Below are positions 35,967 to 44,513 of a stretch of DNA of 64,000 bases, one piece after another. Location of the stretch: contig NZ_FNCY01000004.1 of NCBI RefSeq assembly GCF_900099695.1, forward strand, positions 1-64,000, read 5' to 3'. Position 1 is the first letter of the stretch, and every line of letters starts with the position of its first letter. The notes beneath the pieces are model-generated. The model had not been told where the DNA came from and searched no databases. It saw only the letters and a list, made by a program, of their open reading frames with translations. A program made the position numbers and the translations under genes. This DNA comes from Propionivibrio dicarboxylicus (GTDB taxonomy: Bacteria; Pseudomonadota; Gammaproteobacteria; Burkholderiales; Rhodocyclaceae).

Positions 35967-38719
35967 CCCGGATCGCCGAACTGAAGCCCCTGTTGAAACT
36001 GATTACGGACGGGTGCAGGGCCATGCCTGAATACGCCCGGGGCAATCTGTCCAAGGAGAACATTCTTCGGGCCACGACAAATGCGATGGTGTCATTTTGC
36101 ACATCGCTCAATCTTCGGAAGGTAGCGAACATCGGCGCCACCCACGCCGAACGGACGCCAAATCAGATAAAAAACGACCGGGCCATTCAGGATCACATGA
36201 GGCGCACGGAATTTATCCTGGAAATCCATCCGTGGATGTCGCCTGCGATGAACGACCTTCGATTGACATATACAAAAAAGGAATTCGAGAATTTGATCAG
36301 CAACTATCTGAATTGGTTTGAGAAAATCGACGATTCATGCGAAGGAATGCACATCAGGGTCCCCCAAATACGCGGCTTCAGGCCACTGTTGGAACTGATT
36401 GAGAGCCGGTGTAAATCCATGACCCAATATACCCATGGCGCCATGTCCAAAGATGACATCATCGGAGCGGTCAGAGATGCCCTGATATTTTATTGCCATA
36501 TGCTCAACCGTCAGAGCGCTGGCGAGAAAAATCGCAAAGCCCCTGAACGCGAGACGTGGACAAGCCCAACAGGCAGCGTCATGACCGCGCTCTCGGATCT
36601 GAAAAAATCCCTCTCCGAGCAACTGTCTCCAAGCGAGGCGACAAGACATTCCGAAAAAATTCGCCTTCTCACCAATGCACTCACGACGCTCGGCGATGAC
36701 CAGGCGAGCATTTCAAGGCTGGAAGAACTCGCGCACGCGACGATCAAATCTCCCCACGATTTATCGAAACCATTCCTGAAAAGCGCCGCACATCTCTTTC
36801 TCAAAGTCGTCACCCAAAATGTCTGGATCGAGCTTGACGATATTCCGGTCGAAAAAATGCGTTCCTTCGCAGAGAATCTGGAAGGCGATTTTTATGAGCA
36901 CCTGTTCCGCACACGAGAAGCCATTTTGGCCAAGCTCGGCAAGGAGACCGATCTGACGGATGTCCAGAAAATTCAGATACAGAGTGCGCTTGAGCATGCC
37001 GAAAACGTCTCTCCTTCATTTTTTCCTCTGCTGTCATCGATTCGCACTCAAATCTCCTTTCTCGCAAACCAGGAAAAATTGCAGGGCCCCTTGGCTTTCG
37101 ACGTCATGGCGACCATTTCAGAATCCGTGGCTCAACATGCGCCTCTGCTCGCGAACTACGACCACTATCTCGCCACAATGCTGAATATCGGCGTCGCAGG
37201 CTTGTCGCCATCGGCAGCTCAGGCGCTCCTTGAACGCCTGAGCTCGGCTGACACGGGAATCAGGCAAAGGGTCGACACAGCCAATGATCCGCACGTAAGG
37301 AAAACCTGCGACGCACTCCTTGCTGCGCTTCAGAAACGCAGCAACGACGCTGACGGCATATTCCAGTATGCGTTCCAAAACGCCCTGAACAATGAACCCG
37401 CCCATGTCGCCCCTGAGCGGATCGAAGCTAACGCCCCCGTGGTCTCGCCCGGCTTCGTCGATGTGCTGACACATTCAGAAACCAGGCTGATCTTACCGAA
37501 CGGAAAACAGATCTCGTTCACGTCCCGAAAACGCCCGGAGTTCCTGGACGCGAGCATTCACTCCAATCTCCAAGCCGCACTGGCGCTTGAACTTAGCGAT
37601 CGTGACCGGAACTTTCTTCTTGCGCGGCTGACCGACAGCCTGGCGTCCATGGACAAGATCGTCATGGCCACCTGTGTCAGGACATTTTTCGATCACGACA
37701 CATCCGGAACGCTCCGCCTTCCGGACGAAACGGTGCTGACGGAAATATATGGCACGCTCGGATTCGAGTCAGGCGAAGCAAGGATTGTTTCCTCCGACGA
37801 CACGGGAATCCGTTTCACCTACCGATGCGCCCTGAAAGGAATTATCCAGGCCGAAGACCAGGACAATCATTCGCACTGGCTCGACCCGAACCGCAGTCGT
37901 CTGTTGGTTGAAGCCGATCTGACGCTGTCTGCAACAGGAGAGATCACGCTTGACAAACCGCCGTCATGCAAGGCGGACTTTGCCGTCATCGGCGATGATC
38001 GATGGCCGCAAGCAGCCCGCTATCCGAAGCCAAGCGCTTCAAATTTCATTGAAGTGAAACCGGAAACAAGGATGTTGATGCTCGGCGACCTTCGCGCTTT
38101 CGCCGAAAGACATGACAATCGAGAAGCCCTCGGCGTCATACAAGTACTCGAGCACATTCACGCGTTTTCGATGGAATCCAACCCGGCAATACTATTAAAG
38201 CGCGCCACCGACATTTATAACAATTTCATTAAACACATCAGCCCTGTCTTCCTCAAGAGCAACTCGGCAACGGCCGACGTCCTCGAAAAGCTGTACCCCC
38301 ATCTCGATAACGAAGAGATCAACCGGAACAACCTGTCCTTGTCCCTTTCCGACATATCCGGCGCGCTGGAAAAATTTATCGCTCACTTGAACGGAATCAT
38401 CGTTCCAAACCGCGACACCTTGTCGCTGCTCAATCGGGTCGTCGACCTCAAGAATCGGCTTTCATCAAGCGACGAAGCCACTATCCGCAGAAAACTGGAA
38501 GATCTGGTCGGACGACTTAAGGCCAGCGACGGACCCCAACCGCAGTACCAGTATCAAGTGGAAACCGCGATCGCCGAATTGACCCGGGCCTTGGTTATTG
38601 AGCCGCTGCCACCGCTCAGTCCATCCCTTTTCAACGCACTGGCGAGGGAACTCGTCCGACGCCTGGAAGACGACTTCCTGCCAGCGTTCGTTGAAGAGAT
38701 CACTGCGCAATCCACGTAA
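35636..38719 (+). CDS. Large protein with two tandem repeats and an RGS-like C-terminal domain (frame 2 of a split gene)
   Basis: This frame encodes up to 1027 residues, but the first roughly 38 precede or span the C10 tract and are probably not native; real coding starts after it at about 35752. Visible parts are two related repeats (residues about 49-159 and 180-291), a helical region, a middle domain (about 625-800, including DIKPP-like acidic and Trp-containing strands) and an RGS-like helical domain at about 816-925. The gene is AT-richer than its neighbours and has no homologue I recognise. Size, composition and the RGS-like domain would fit a horizontally acquired effector or toxin, which is inference only. 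Confidence 0.6.
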   Translation: MHQSSSHGPLQTAERAPGQTDHRRSPNKNEGECQYSPPPPEESPYPTKNDQAIQDFFNSDEFRALITEPDGSPIMHQLGSSIGPKEFMRLTAGYFAWAGALDHQPTGKDMTRIAELKPLLKLITDGCRAMPEYARGNLSKENILRATTNAMVSFCTSLNLRKVANIGATHAERTPNQIKNDRAIQDHMRRTEFILEIHPWMSPAMNDLRLTYTKKEFENLISNYLNWFEKIDDSCEGMHIRVPQIRGFRPLLELIESRCKSMTQYTHGAMSKDDIIGAVRDALIFYCHMLNRQSAGEKNRKAPERETWTSPTGSVMTALSDLKKSLSEQLSPSEATRHSEKIRLLTNALTTLGDDQASISRLEELAHATIKSPHDLSKPFLKSAAHLFLKVVTQNVWIELDDIPVEKMRSFAENLEGDFYEHLFRTREAILAKLGKETDLTDVQKIQIQSALEHAENVSPSFFPLLSSIRTQISFLANQEKLQGPLAFDVMATISESVAQHAPLLANYDHYLATMLNIGVAGLSPSAAQALLERLSSADTGIRQRVDTANDPHVRKTCDALLAALQKRSNDADGIFQYAFQNALNNEPAHVAPERIEANAPVVSPGFVDVLTHSETRLILPNGKQISFTSRKRPEFLDASIHSNLQAALALELSDRDRNFLLARLTDSLASMDKIVMATCVRTFFDHDTSGTLRLPDETVLTEIYGTLGFESGEARIVSSDDTGIRFTYRCALKGIIQAEDQDNHSHWLDPNRSRLLVEADLTLSATGEITLDKPPSCKADFAVIGDDRWPQAARYPKPSASNFIEVKPETRMLMLGDLRAFAERHDNREALGVIQVLEHIHAFSMESNPAILLKRATDIYNNFIKHISPVFLKSNSATADVLEKLYPHLDNEEINRNNLSLSLSDISGALEKFIAHLNGIIVPNRDTLSLLNRVVDLKNRLSSSDEATIRRKLEDLVGRLKASDGPQPQYQYQVETAIAELTRALVIEPLPPLSPSLFNALARELVRRLEDDFLPAFVEEITAQST
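35742..35751 (+). repeat. C10 homopolymer tract at the frame switch, candidate phase-variation site
   Basis: Ten consecutive C residues lie exactly where the frame starting at 35364 must move to the frame running to 38719. Losing one C or gaining two would join the frames. Slipped-strand changes in such tracts switch genes on and off in many bacteria; a sequencing or assembly error is the main alternative. Confidence 0.6.
35780..36508 (+). repeat. Two diverged tandem repeats of about 111 codons within the RGS-like gene
   Basis: Units at 35780-36112 and 36173-36508 encode related segments. Both open ND-x-AIQD, share PLL-x-LI followed by a C-x-x-M and an SK-(E/D)-(N/D)-I helix, and end FC-x-x-LN or YCHMLN. 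Spacing and order of conserved positions match throughout, so this is an ancient internal duplication. Confidence 0.7.
38081..38412 (+). other. RGS-like domain segment
   Basis: The encoded segment resembles the regulator-of-G-protein-signalling fold. DLRAFAERHDNREALGVIQV matches the FREFLxxEFSEENILFW region, RATDIYNNFI matches the KAKxIYxEFI helix, and LKSNSATADVLEKL matches the NIDSxTRxxxxxxL region, with a final helix ending NRD. The order and spacing fit, but this is a by-eye comparison. Confidence 0.4.
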
Positions 38720-38957
38720 ACACCCCAGCAACGATCCCAGGGCAGCGGCCGGTAACGCCGCCGCCCCGGTCCTTCCCGCAAAGCGCCTCGGCGCTCGCAC
38801 ACAGAGAGCCAGCAAGCCCCACAACAGCGACACCGTAGTGTTACACCCGGACCAACAAGTAAAATCCTGCCGAACATCGTCAATGATCACAAAACGAGAA
38901 CGCCCCGTCATCGGCGGCGCTTGCAATCTCAATCCGTCCCGCCGTACGGCACAACCG

Positions 38958-38986
38958 TTGACATTACGTTAACTATTTAACAAAAT
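38958..38986 (+). promoter_or_regulatory. Putative promoter with overlapping operator for the YheO-type regulator gene
   Basis: TTGACA (38958-38963) is followed after 17 bases by CAAAAT (38981-38986), a plausible sigma-70 promoter. Between them is the palindrome GTTAACTATTTAAC (38968-38981). The start codon comes only 6 bases after the -10 element with no ribosome binding site, so the transcript may be leaderless. The palindrome may be an autoregulatory operator. Confidence 0.4.
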
Positions 38987-38992
38987 GAAAAC

Positions 38993-39634
38993 ATGACTAC
39001 ACCCTCCCCTGACCACGATTACGTCCTCGCCCAACTCCGCCATATCGCGCATGGACTCGGCGAAACGCTGGCGCCATTCTGCGAAGTCGTCGTGCATGAC
39101 CTCACCCAGCAGGACCATGCCATCGTCGCCATCCACAACAATCTCTCGGGCCGGGACATCGGCGACCCGATGACCGAACTCGGCGGCCAGCGCGTCTCAC
39201 ATCCGGAGACGCCCGAGGTCATCGCCAACTACCCGAACCGCTTTCCCGACGGGCGCCAGGCCAAGAGTACCTCGATCGGCATCCGCGACCGCAAGGGCCG
39301 TTACATCGCGGCGCTGTGCCTCAACGTCGACCTCACCGTCTTCCAGAACCTGCAGAACGTCCTCAACCGCTTCGGCATGACGGCTGCAACGGCCGAGGTC
39401 AGCGAGTCGCTGGCACCGGTCGGTTCGCAGGCGCTACTCGACCACATCGACGCTTTCGCCGCGCGCCGCTCGACGACGCCGCGCGCGCTCAAGGCCGACG
39501 AGCGCCGCGCGCTCCTGCGCGAACTCAAGGACAACGGCCTGCTCGAAATGCGTCGTGCCATCGATACCGTAGCCCAGCACCTTGGCATTTCACGCACGAC
39601 GCTCTACCTCGACACGCGCAAACTCACCCCCTGA
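38993..39634 (+). CDS. YheO/DauR-type transcriptional regulator (PAS_6 plus HTH_22)
   Basis: The 213-residue protein has an N-terminal YheO-like PAS domain (about 10-125; CEVVVHDLTQQDHAIVAIHN, then KSTSIGIRDRKGRYIAALCL). The C-terminal helix-turn-helix (about 165-213) includes GLLEMRRAIDTVAQHLGISR and TTLYLD. Family members such as DauR control amino-acid catabolic genes. It lies 24 bp upstream of the OCD-family gene and points the same way, so it probably regulates the following hydroxyaspartate-type genes. Confidence 0.9.
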   Translation: MTTPSPDHDYVLAQLRHIAHGLGETLAPFCEVVVHDLTQQDHAIVAIHNNLSGRDIGDPMTELGGQRVSHPETPEVIANYPNRFPDGRQAKSTSIGIRDRKGRYIAALCLNVDLTVFQNLQNVLNRFGMTAATAEVSESLAPVGSQALLDHIDAFAARRSTTPRALKADERRALLRELKDNGLLEMRRAIDTVAQHLGISRTTLYLDTRKLTP

Positions 39635-39658
39635 ACCGCCCGCCGAACAGGACATTCC

Positions 39659-40645
39659 ATGCCTAAAAATACTCAACTGCTGCTCCTCGACACGCGTCAG
39701 GTCGCCGCCCTGCTCAATTACCACATGGTCATTGACGCCGTCGCCGACGCCTTCAAACTGCACAGTGGCGGCGCCGGACGCATCTTCCCGGTCGTGCGCG
39801 AAGGACTGGGTAACGGCGCCGTCTTCGGCATCAAGTCGGGCGACATCGACAGTCGCAGCGTCCTCGGTTTCAAGGCGGCCGGTTTCTGGCAGCAGAACCG
39901 CACGCTCGGCGCCGAACCACACCAGGCGACGATCCTGCTCATCGACCCCGAAAGCGGCCGACCGCACTGCGTCATCGACGGCAACATCGTCACCACGCTG
40001 CGCACCGGCGCCGCCGGCGCCCTCGGACTAGGCCTGTTCGCGCGTCCCGACAGCCGCGTGCTCTGCGTCTTTGGCAGCGGCGTACAGGCGCAGATTCAGA
40101 CGCGTTTCGCGCTGCGCGCCGTGCCGACCTTGCGCCACGTCATTCATGTCAGCCGCGACGGACGCCCGGCGCCTGACTTCGAAGCAGCGCTGGCTGCCGA
40201 CCTGGAGACCGCCGGCGCCACGCTGGCGCACACCGCCGACGCCGATGCCGCTGTTGCCGCCAGTGACATCGTCATCACAGCCACGCCCGGCCGCAAGGCG
40301 CTGTTTCATGCCGAAGCGGTCCGTCCCGGCACGCACATCAACGCCGTCGGCGCCGACACGCAGGGCAAGCGCGAACTGCCCGACGGACTGCTCGCTCGCG
40401 CCCGGATCTTCGTCGACGACCCCATCCAGGCCCGTCAGATCGGCGAATGCCAGTGGGCGCCCGAACTCGCCATCACCGCCATCGGCGATCTGCTCGCCGG
40501 CACGACAAGCTTCACCCGCCAGGCCGAGGACATCACCGTCTTCGACATGACCGGCATCGCGCTGCAAGACCTGACCGTCGCCCACCTGCTGTTGCGGGAA
40601 GCCAAGGCGACGGGCGCCGGCACGCGCGTCGACTGGCCCTGGTAA
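39659..40645 (+). CDS. Ornithine cyclodeaminase/mu-crystallin family protein (iminosuccinate-reductase-like candidate)
   Basis: The 328-residue protein has the OCD fold: substrate-side residues in FGIKSGDIDSRSVLGFKAAG and LRTGAAGALGLG, and a Rossmann motif in CVFGSGVQAQIQTRFAL. The C-terminal part holds INAVGADTQGKREL and FVDDPIQARQIGEC. The family includes ornithine cyclodeaminase, alanine dehydrogenase, ketimine reductase and BhcD iminosuccinate reductase. With dehydratase- and aldolase-family partners next to it, BhcD-like reduction of iminosuccinate to aspartate is a good hypothesis. Confidence 0.88.
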   Translation: MPKNTQLLLLDTRQVAALLNYHMVIDAVADAFKLHSGGAGRIFPVVREGLGNGAVFGIKSGDIDSRSVLGFKAAGFWQQNRTLGAEPHQATILLIDPESGRPHCVIDGNIVTTLRTGAAGALGLGLFARPDSRVLCVFGSGVQAQIQTRFALRAVPTLRHVIHVSRDGRPAPDFEAALAADLETAGATLAHTADADAAVAASDIVITATPGRKALFHAEAVRPGTHINAVGADTQGKRELPDGLLARARIFVDDPIQARQIGECQWAPELAITAIGDLLAGTTSFTRQAEDITVFDMTGIALQDLTVAHLLLREAKATGAGTRVDWPW

Positions 40646-40692
40646 AGACCATCAGACACCCTCAAACGCCAATCCGCGAAAGGAAGACGACC

Positions 40693-41655
40693 ATGCTACC
40701 CCTGCCGACCTATGAAGACGTACTTGCCGCGGCACGCCGCCTCGACGGCCACGCCCACCGCACGCCGGTGATGACCTCGCGCACGATGAACAGCGAAACC
40801 GACGCGCAGATCTTCTTCAAGTGCGAGAACCTGCAGCGCATGGGCGCCTTCAAGTTCCGCGGCGCCTTCAACGCGCTGTCGAAGTTCGACGCGCGCCAGC
40901 GCCAGGCCGGTGTTGTCACCTACTCCTCGGGCAACCACGCCCAGGCGATCGCGCTCTCGGGCGCCCTGCTCGACATCCCGGCGACGATCATCATGCCGAA
41001 CGACGCCCCGGCGGCGAAGATGGCGGCGACGCGCGGCTACGGCGGCAAGGTCGTCACCTACGACCGCTACACCGAGGACCGCGAGAAAATCGGCAACGAT
41101 CTCGCGCAACAATACGGCCTGACGCTGATCCCGCCCTACGACCATCCGGATGTCATCAGCGGTCAGGGAACCGCGGCGAAGGAACTGATCGATGAGGTCG
41201 GCCCACTCGACGCGCTCTTCGTCCCGCTTGGCGGCGGCGGCCTGCTCTCGGGTTCGATTCTGTCAGCCCGGGCGCTGTCGCCGGCCTGCAAGATCTACGG
41301 CGTCGAGCCGGAAGCGGGCAACGACGGCCAGCAATCGCTCCGCAGCGGCGCCATCGTGCACATCGAGACACCGAAGACGATCGCCGACGGCGCGCAGACG
41401 CAGCACCTCGGCGCCCACACTTTCGAGATCATCCGCCGCGAGGTCGATGACATCGTCACCGCCTCCGACGCGCAACTCGTCGACACCATGCGCTTCTTTG
41501 CCGAACGCATGAAGCTGATCGTCGAACCGACCGGCTGCCTGGGCGCCGCCGCGGCACGAGCGATGGCCGGAGAACTCCGCGGCAAGCGCGTCGGCGTCAT
41601 CCTCAGCGGCGGCAACGTCGACATCGACCGCCTGTGCGCGCTGTTCGGCGCCTGA
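40693..41655 (+). CDS. Threonine/serine dehydratase-family PLP enzyme, probable hydroxyaspartate ammonia-lyase
   Basis: The 320-residue fold-type II PLP enzyme has the Schiff-base Lys in MGAFKFRGA. The phosphate- or cofactor-contacting loops are SSGNHAQAIAL and GGGGLLSGS, and the C-terminal strand is ILSGGNVD. It lacks the regulatory ACT domain of biosynthetic IlvA, and its length matches threo-3-hydroxyaspartate dehydratase and BhcB. I chose the ATG at 40693 with AGGAAG upstream; the frame is open further upstream inside the preceding gene. It likely removes ammonia from a hydroxyaspartate to give iminosuccinate or oxaloacetate. Confidence 0.9.
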   Translation: MLPLPTYEDVLAAARRLDGHAHRTPVMTSRTMNSETDAQIFFKCENLQRMGAFKFRGAFNALSKFDARQRQAGVVTYSSGNHAQAIALSGALLDIPATIIMPNDAPAAKMAATRGYGGKVVTYDRYTEDREKIGNDLAQQYGLTLIPPYDHPDVISGQGTAAKELIDEVGPLDALFVPLGGGGLLSGSILSARALSPACKIYGVEPEAGNDGQQSLRSGAIVHIETPKTIADGAQTQHLGAHTFEIIRREVDDIVTASDAQLVDTMRFFAERMKLIVEPTGCLGAAAARAMAGELRGKRVGVILSGGNVDIDRLCALFGA

Positions 41656-41686
41656 TCCGCAACCTCTTGCCAACGAAGACAACGTC

Positions 41687-42826
41687 ATGACATCACTCAC
41701 CTCGCTCGACACCCCCGCCGCCATCGTCGATCGCCGCCGCATGCAGGCCAATATCGCCCGCATGCAACAGCGCATGGACGCGCTCGGCGTGCGCTTCCGC
41801 CCGCACGTCAAGACCAGCAAGTGCCTGCCGGTCGTGCAGGCGCAGATTGCCGCCGGCGCGCAAGGCATCACCGTGTCGACGCTGAAGGAGGCGGAGCAAT
41901 TCTTCGCCGCCGGCGTCACTGACATCCTCTACGCCGTCGGCATTACACCGGACAAGCTCGGCAAGGTCACGGCGCTGCGCCGGCGCGGCTGCCAATTGAA
42001 GATCATCACCGACAACGTCGCGTCCGCCGAAGCGATCGCCGCTTTCGGCAAGGCGCAGGGCGAGGTCTTCGAGGTCTGGATCGAGATCGACTGCGACGGC
42101 CACCGCTCGGGCATCAAGCCCGACGACAACGCACTGCTGCTCGGCGTGGCCCGCGCGCTTCAGGACGGCGGCATGACGATCGGCGGCGTCATCACGCACG
42201 CCGGTTCCAGCTACGAACTCAACACGCCGGCGGCGCTCGAAGCGATGGCCGAGCAGGAACGGGCCGGCTGCGTCGCCGCCGCCGACTGCCTGCGCCAGGC
42301 CGGCATTGCCTGCCCCGGCGTCAGTATCGGTTCGACGCCGACGGCGCTGCATGCCCGCCATCTCGACGGCGTCACCGAAGTCCGCGCCGGCGTCTATGTG
42401 TTCTTCGACCTCGTCATGCACAACGTCGGCGTCTGCCGTCGCGACGAGCTTGCGCTCAGCGTTCTGACCACGGTCATCGGTCACCAGCGCGAAAAAGGCT
42501 GGGCCATCGTCGATGCCGGCTGGATGGCGATGAGCCGCGACCGCGGCACGGCCAAGCAGAAGCACGACTACGGTTTCGGCCTCGTCTGCGACATCGACGG
42601 CAAGGAACTCGGCGGCTACGTCATGAGCGGCGCCAACCAGGAACACGGCATCATCGCGCTCGAACAGGGTCTCGATGCCGACATCGCGACGCGCTTCCCG
42701 ATCGGCACCCGGCTGCGCATCCTGCCCAACCACGCCTGCGCCACCGGTGCGCAGTTCCCCGAATATCAGGTGCTCGCTGCCGATACCGACAGCAGCGAAA
42801 CCTGGCCGCGCTTCTACGGCTGGTAA
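41687..42826 (+). CDS. D-threonine aldolase/3-hydroxyaspartate aldolase-family PLP enzyme
   Basis: The 379-residue protein has a fold-type III (alanine-racemase-like) PLP barrel, with the PLP Lys in RPHVKTSK near residue 45. The C-terminal metal site PNHACAT (His and Cys) is shared by D-threonine aldolase, D-serine dehydratase and beta-hydroxyaspartate aldolase (BhcC). Last of four co-oriented genes, it could cleave or form 3-hydroxyaspartate from glycine and glyoxylate. D-serine dehydratase remains an alternative. Confidence 0.88.
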   Translation: MTSLTSLDTPAAIVDRRRMQANIARMQQRMDALGVRFRPHVKTSKCLPVVQAQIAAGAQGITVSTLKEAEQFFAAGVTDILYAVGITPDKLGKVTALRRRGCQLKIITDNVASAEAIAAFGKAQGEVFEVWIEIDCDGHRSGIKPDDNALLLGVARALQDGGMTIGGVITHAGSSYELNTPAALEAMAEQERAGCVAAADCLRQAGIACPGVSIGSTPTALHARHLDGVTEVRAGVYVFFDLVMHNVGVCRRDELALSVLTTVIGHQREKGWAIVDAGWMAMSRDRGTAKQKHDYGFGLVCDIDGKELGGYVMSGANQEHGIIALEQGLDADIATRFPIGTRLRILPNHACATGAQFPEYQVLAADTDSSETWPRFYGW

Positions 42827-42870
42827 GGCACCGACACCACCAGGAAACTGCCGAAAAACGCCGTGGCCGC

Positions 42871-44064
42871 TCAGGCCGAAGAGGCGATGCGCACCGGCGC
42901 CGGCGCCTTTTGCGCGGCGGCGACGACCCGGTTGCGTCCGGCGGCCTTGGCCTGATACAGCGCCGAATCGGAAATGGCGAGAAGCTCGGTCACGCTCTCA
43001 TGACGGGCGGTGCGTTCTGCCACACCGATGCTGACCGAAACGCTCAGCGGCCCGCTCGGCGAAGGAATCGTGGTGCGCTCGACCGACAGGCGCAGCCGTT
43101 CCGCGACCGCCAGCGCCTGGCCTATCGAGGTGTCCGGCAACAAGGCGATGAATTCCTCGCCGCCGTGACGGCACCAGATATCGGACGCCCGCAAGGCGGC
43201 CTGCGCTGATTTCGAAACCTCCACCAGCGCGGCGTCGCCGGTCGGATGGCCGTGCAGATCGTTGAACGACTTGAAGTGATCGATATCGACCGACAGGATC
43301 GACAAGGGCGCCCCCTGCCGGAGACTGCGCGACCACTCCTTGTCGGCAAACTCGATAAAGGCGCGCCGGTTGTAGGCGCCGGTCAATGCATCGCGGCGGG
43401 CCTGCGCGTGAATTTCCTCCTGAAGCCTTTGCGAGGTATGCAAAGTCAGTAACACGGTGATCATCGGGAAGCAGATCAGCGAGGTCGCGATCCAGAACAG
43501 GCGCGGCAGGGTCGGCGAGAAGGAGAAGGTCAGGCCGAAAACGCCGCCCGCCACGCGCCAGGCGCAGGCAAGCGCGAGCATGAGAAAGAGAATCCCGATC
43601 AGGCGGAAGGTGTGGTTGCCGGTCGCCGTTTTCGCTCTCAGACAGACGTAAGCCGGGTACAGGTAGAAGGCCAGGATCACCGCATTGTGGACGATGACGG
43701 CGACCGGATAATTCGGATCGCCGACAGCAAACCAGGCCAGGATCGCGCAGGCGACGGCGCAAAAGACCAGGCCAAACTTCATCGGCGGTACCCGCCCCGC
43801 CGCCTTGACGACGCCGAAATTGAACAGCATCAGGCCGGGCAGCAGGAAAAGATTCGAAGCGACTTCGCTCAACACCGGTGGCGCCACATTGCGCAGCGCG
43901 AAAAGGAAGAGGCCGGTGGCGAACGAAAACGATCCGATCGCCCAGTCCCGCGCCGGCGGATAGTTGCGCTGCACACTCCACAGGTAGAACAGGACGATCG
44001 TCTGCCCAATATTGATCCCGACATAGATCAATACCATCGTTCGGATATCGAGGACTGGAGACAT
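42871..44064 (-). CDS. Membrane-bound diguanylate cyclase (GGDEF)
   Basis: The 397-residue protein has about six hydrophobic helices in the first 200 residues and a GGDEF domain (about 230-390). The active-site motif is GGEEF (CRHGGEEFIALLPD) with SVDIDHFKSFND as metal site. An intact allosteric I-site, RASD, lies five residues before GGEEF, so c-di-GMP feedback inhibition is expected. The sensory input of the membrane part is unknown. Convergent with the aldolase gene. Confidence 0.94.
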   Translation of the reverse strand: MSPVLDIRTMVLIYVGINIGQTIVLFYLWSVQRNYPPARDWAIGSFSFATGLFLFALRNVAPPVLSEVASNLFLLPGLMLFNFGVVKAAGRVPPMKFGLVFCAVACAILAWFAVGDPNYPVAVIVHNAVILAFYLYPAYVCLRAKTATGNHTFRLIGILFLMLALACAWRVAGGVFGLTFSFSPTLPRLFWIATSLICFPMITVLLTLHTSQRLQEEIHAQARRDALTGAYNRRAFIEFADKEWSRSLRQGAPLSILSVDIDHFKSFNDLHGHPTGDAALVEVSKSAQAALRASDIWCRHGGEEFIALLPDTSIGQALAVAERLRLSVERTTIPSPSGPLSVSVSIGVAERTARHESVTELLAISDSALYQAKAAGRNRVVAAAQKAPAPVRIASSA

Positions 44065-44513
44065 CGTTGGCGCAGACGGAGAAAAATGGCTAGTTTATAT
44101 TCAGGAGACACGGAGGGGAACCCGCGAGGCGTGCGCAGGACACCCGGCCCGCAGCCAAGACAACACGCATGGCTTTTCCGAAACGCGCAACGGCTCTGAT
44201 AATTCGTCAGCCGAAAAGTTCAGCCAGCGATCGCGCGCATTGACGCCGATGGCTGAAATCCGCCCGCCAGCGAGACGACACCCTTGGCAGTTCACCGCGC
44301 GATGCGGCGCAGGTCACAAAGGCCTGTTTTTTTAGGACATACGCATCGTACCGGCAATCAGGTGTTATCATTTTCGCAGCCGGCGTCGATGCACTATCGA
44401 TGCCCCTGCCTCATATCAACACCCAACTATGCCGCCGATGTGGCGGGGCTTCGACGGCGATCAAGCCGCGAAGATGCAGCGGATTCCTTTTTTGACTTGA
44501 TGACGGAGAACTC
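44065..44513. other. 449-bp intergenic region, no gene seen
   Basis: The region separates the divergent diguanylate cyclase and lipoprotein genes and should hold both promoters. Short frames inside it lack ribosome binding sites and recognisable content. Apart from AT-rich patches near 44085-44100 and 44325-44380, no structure stood out. Confidence 0.5.
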
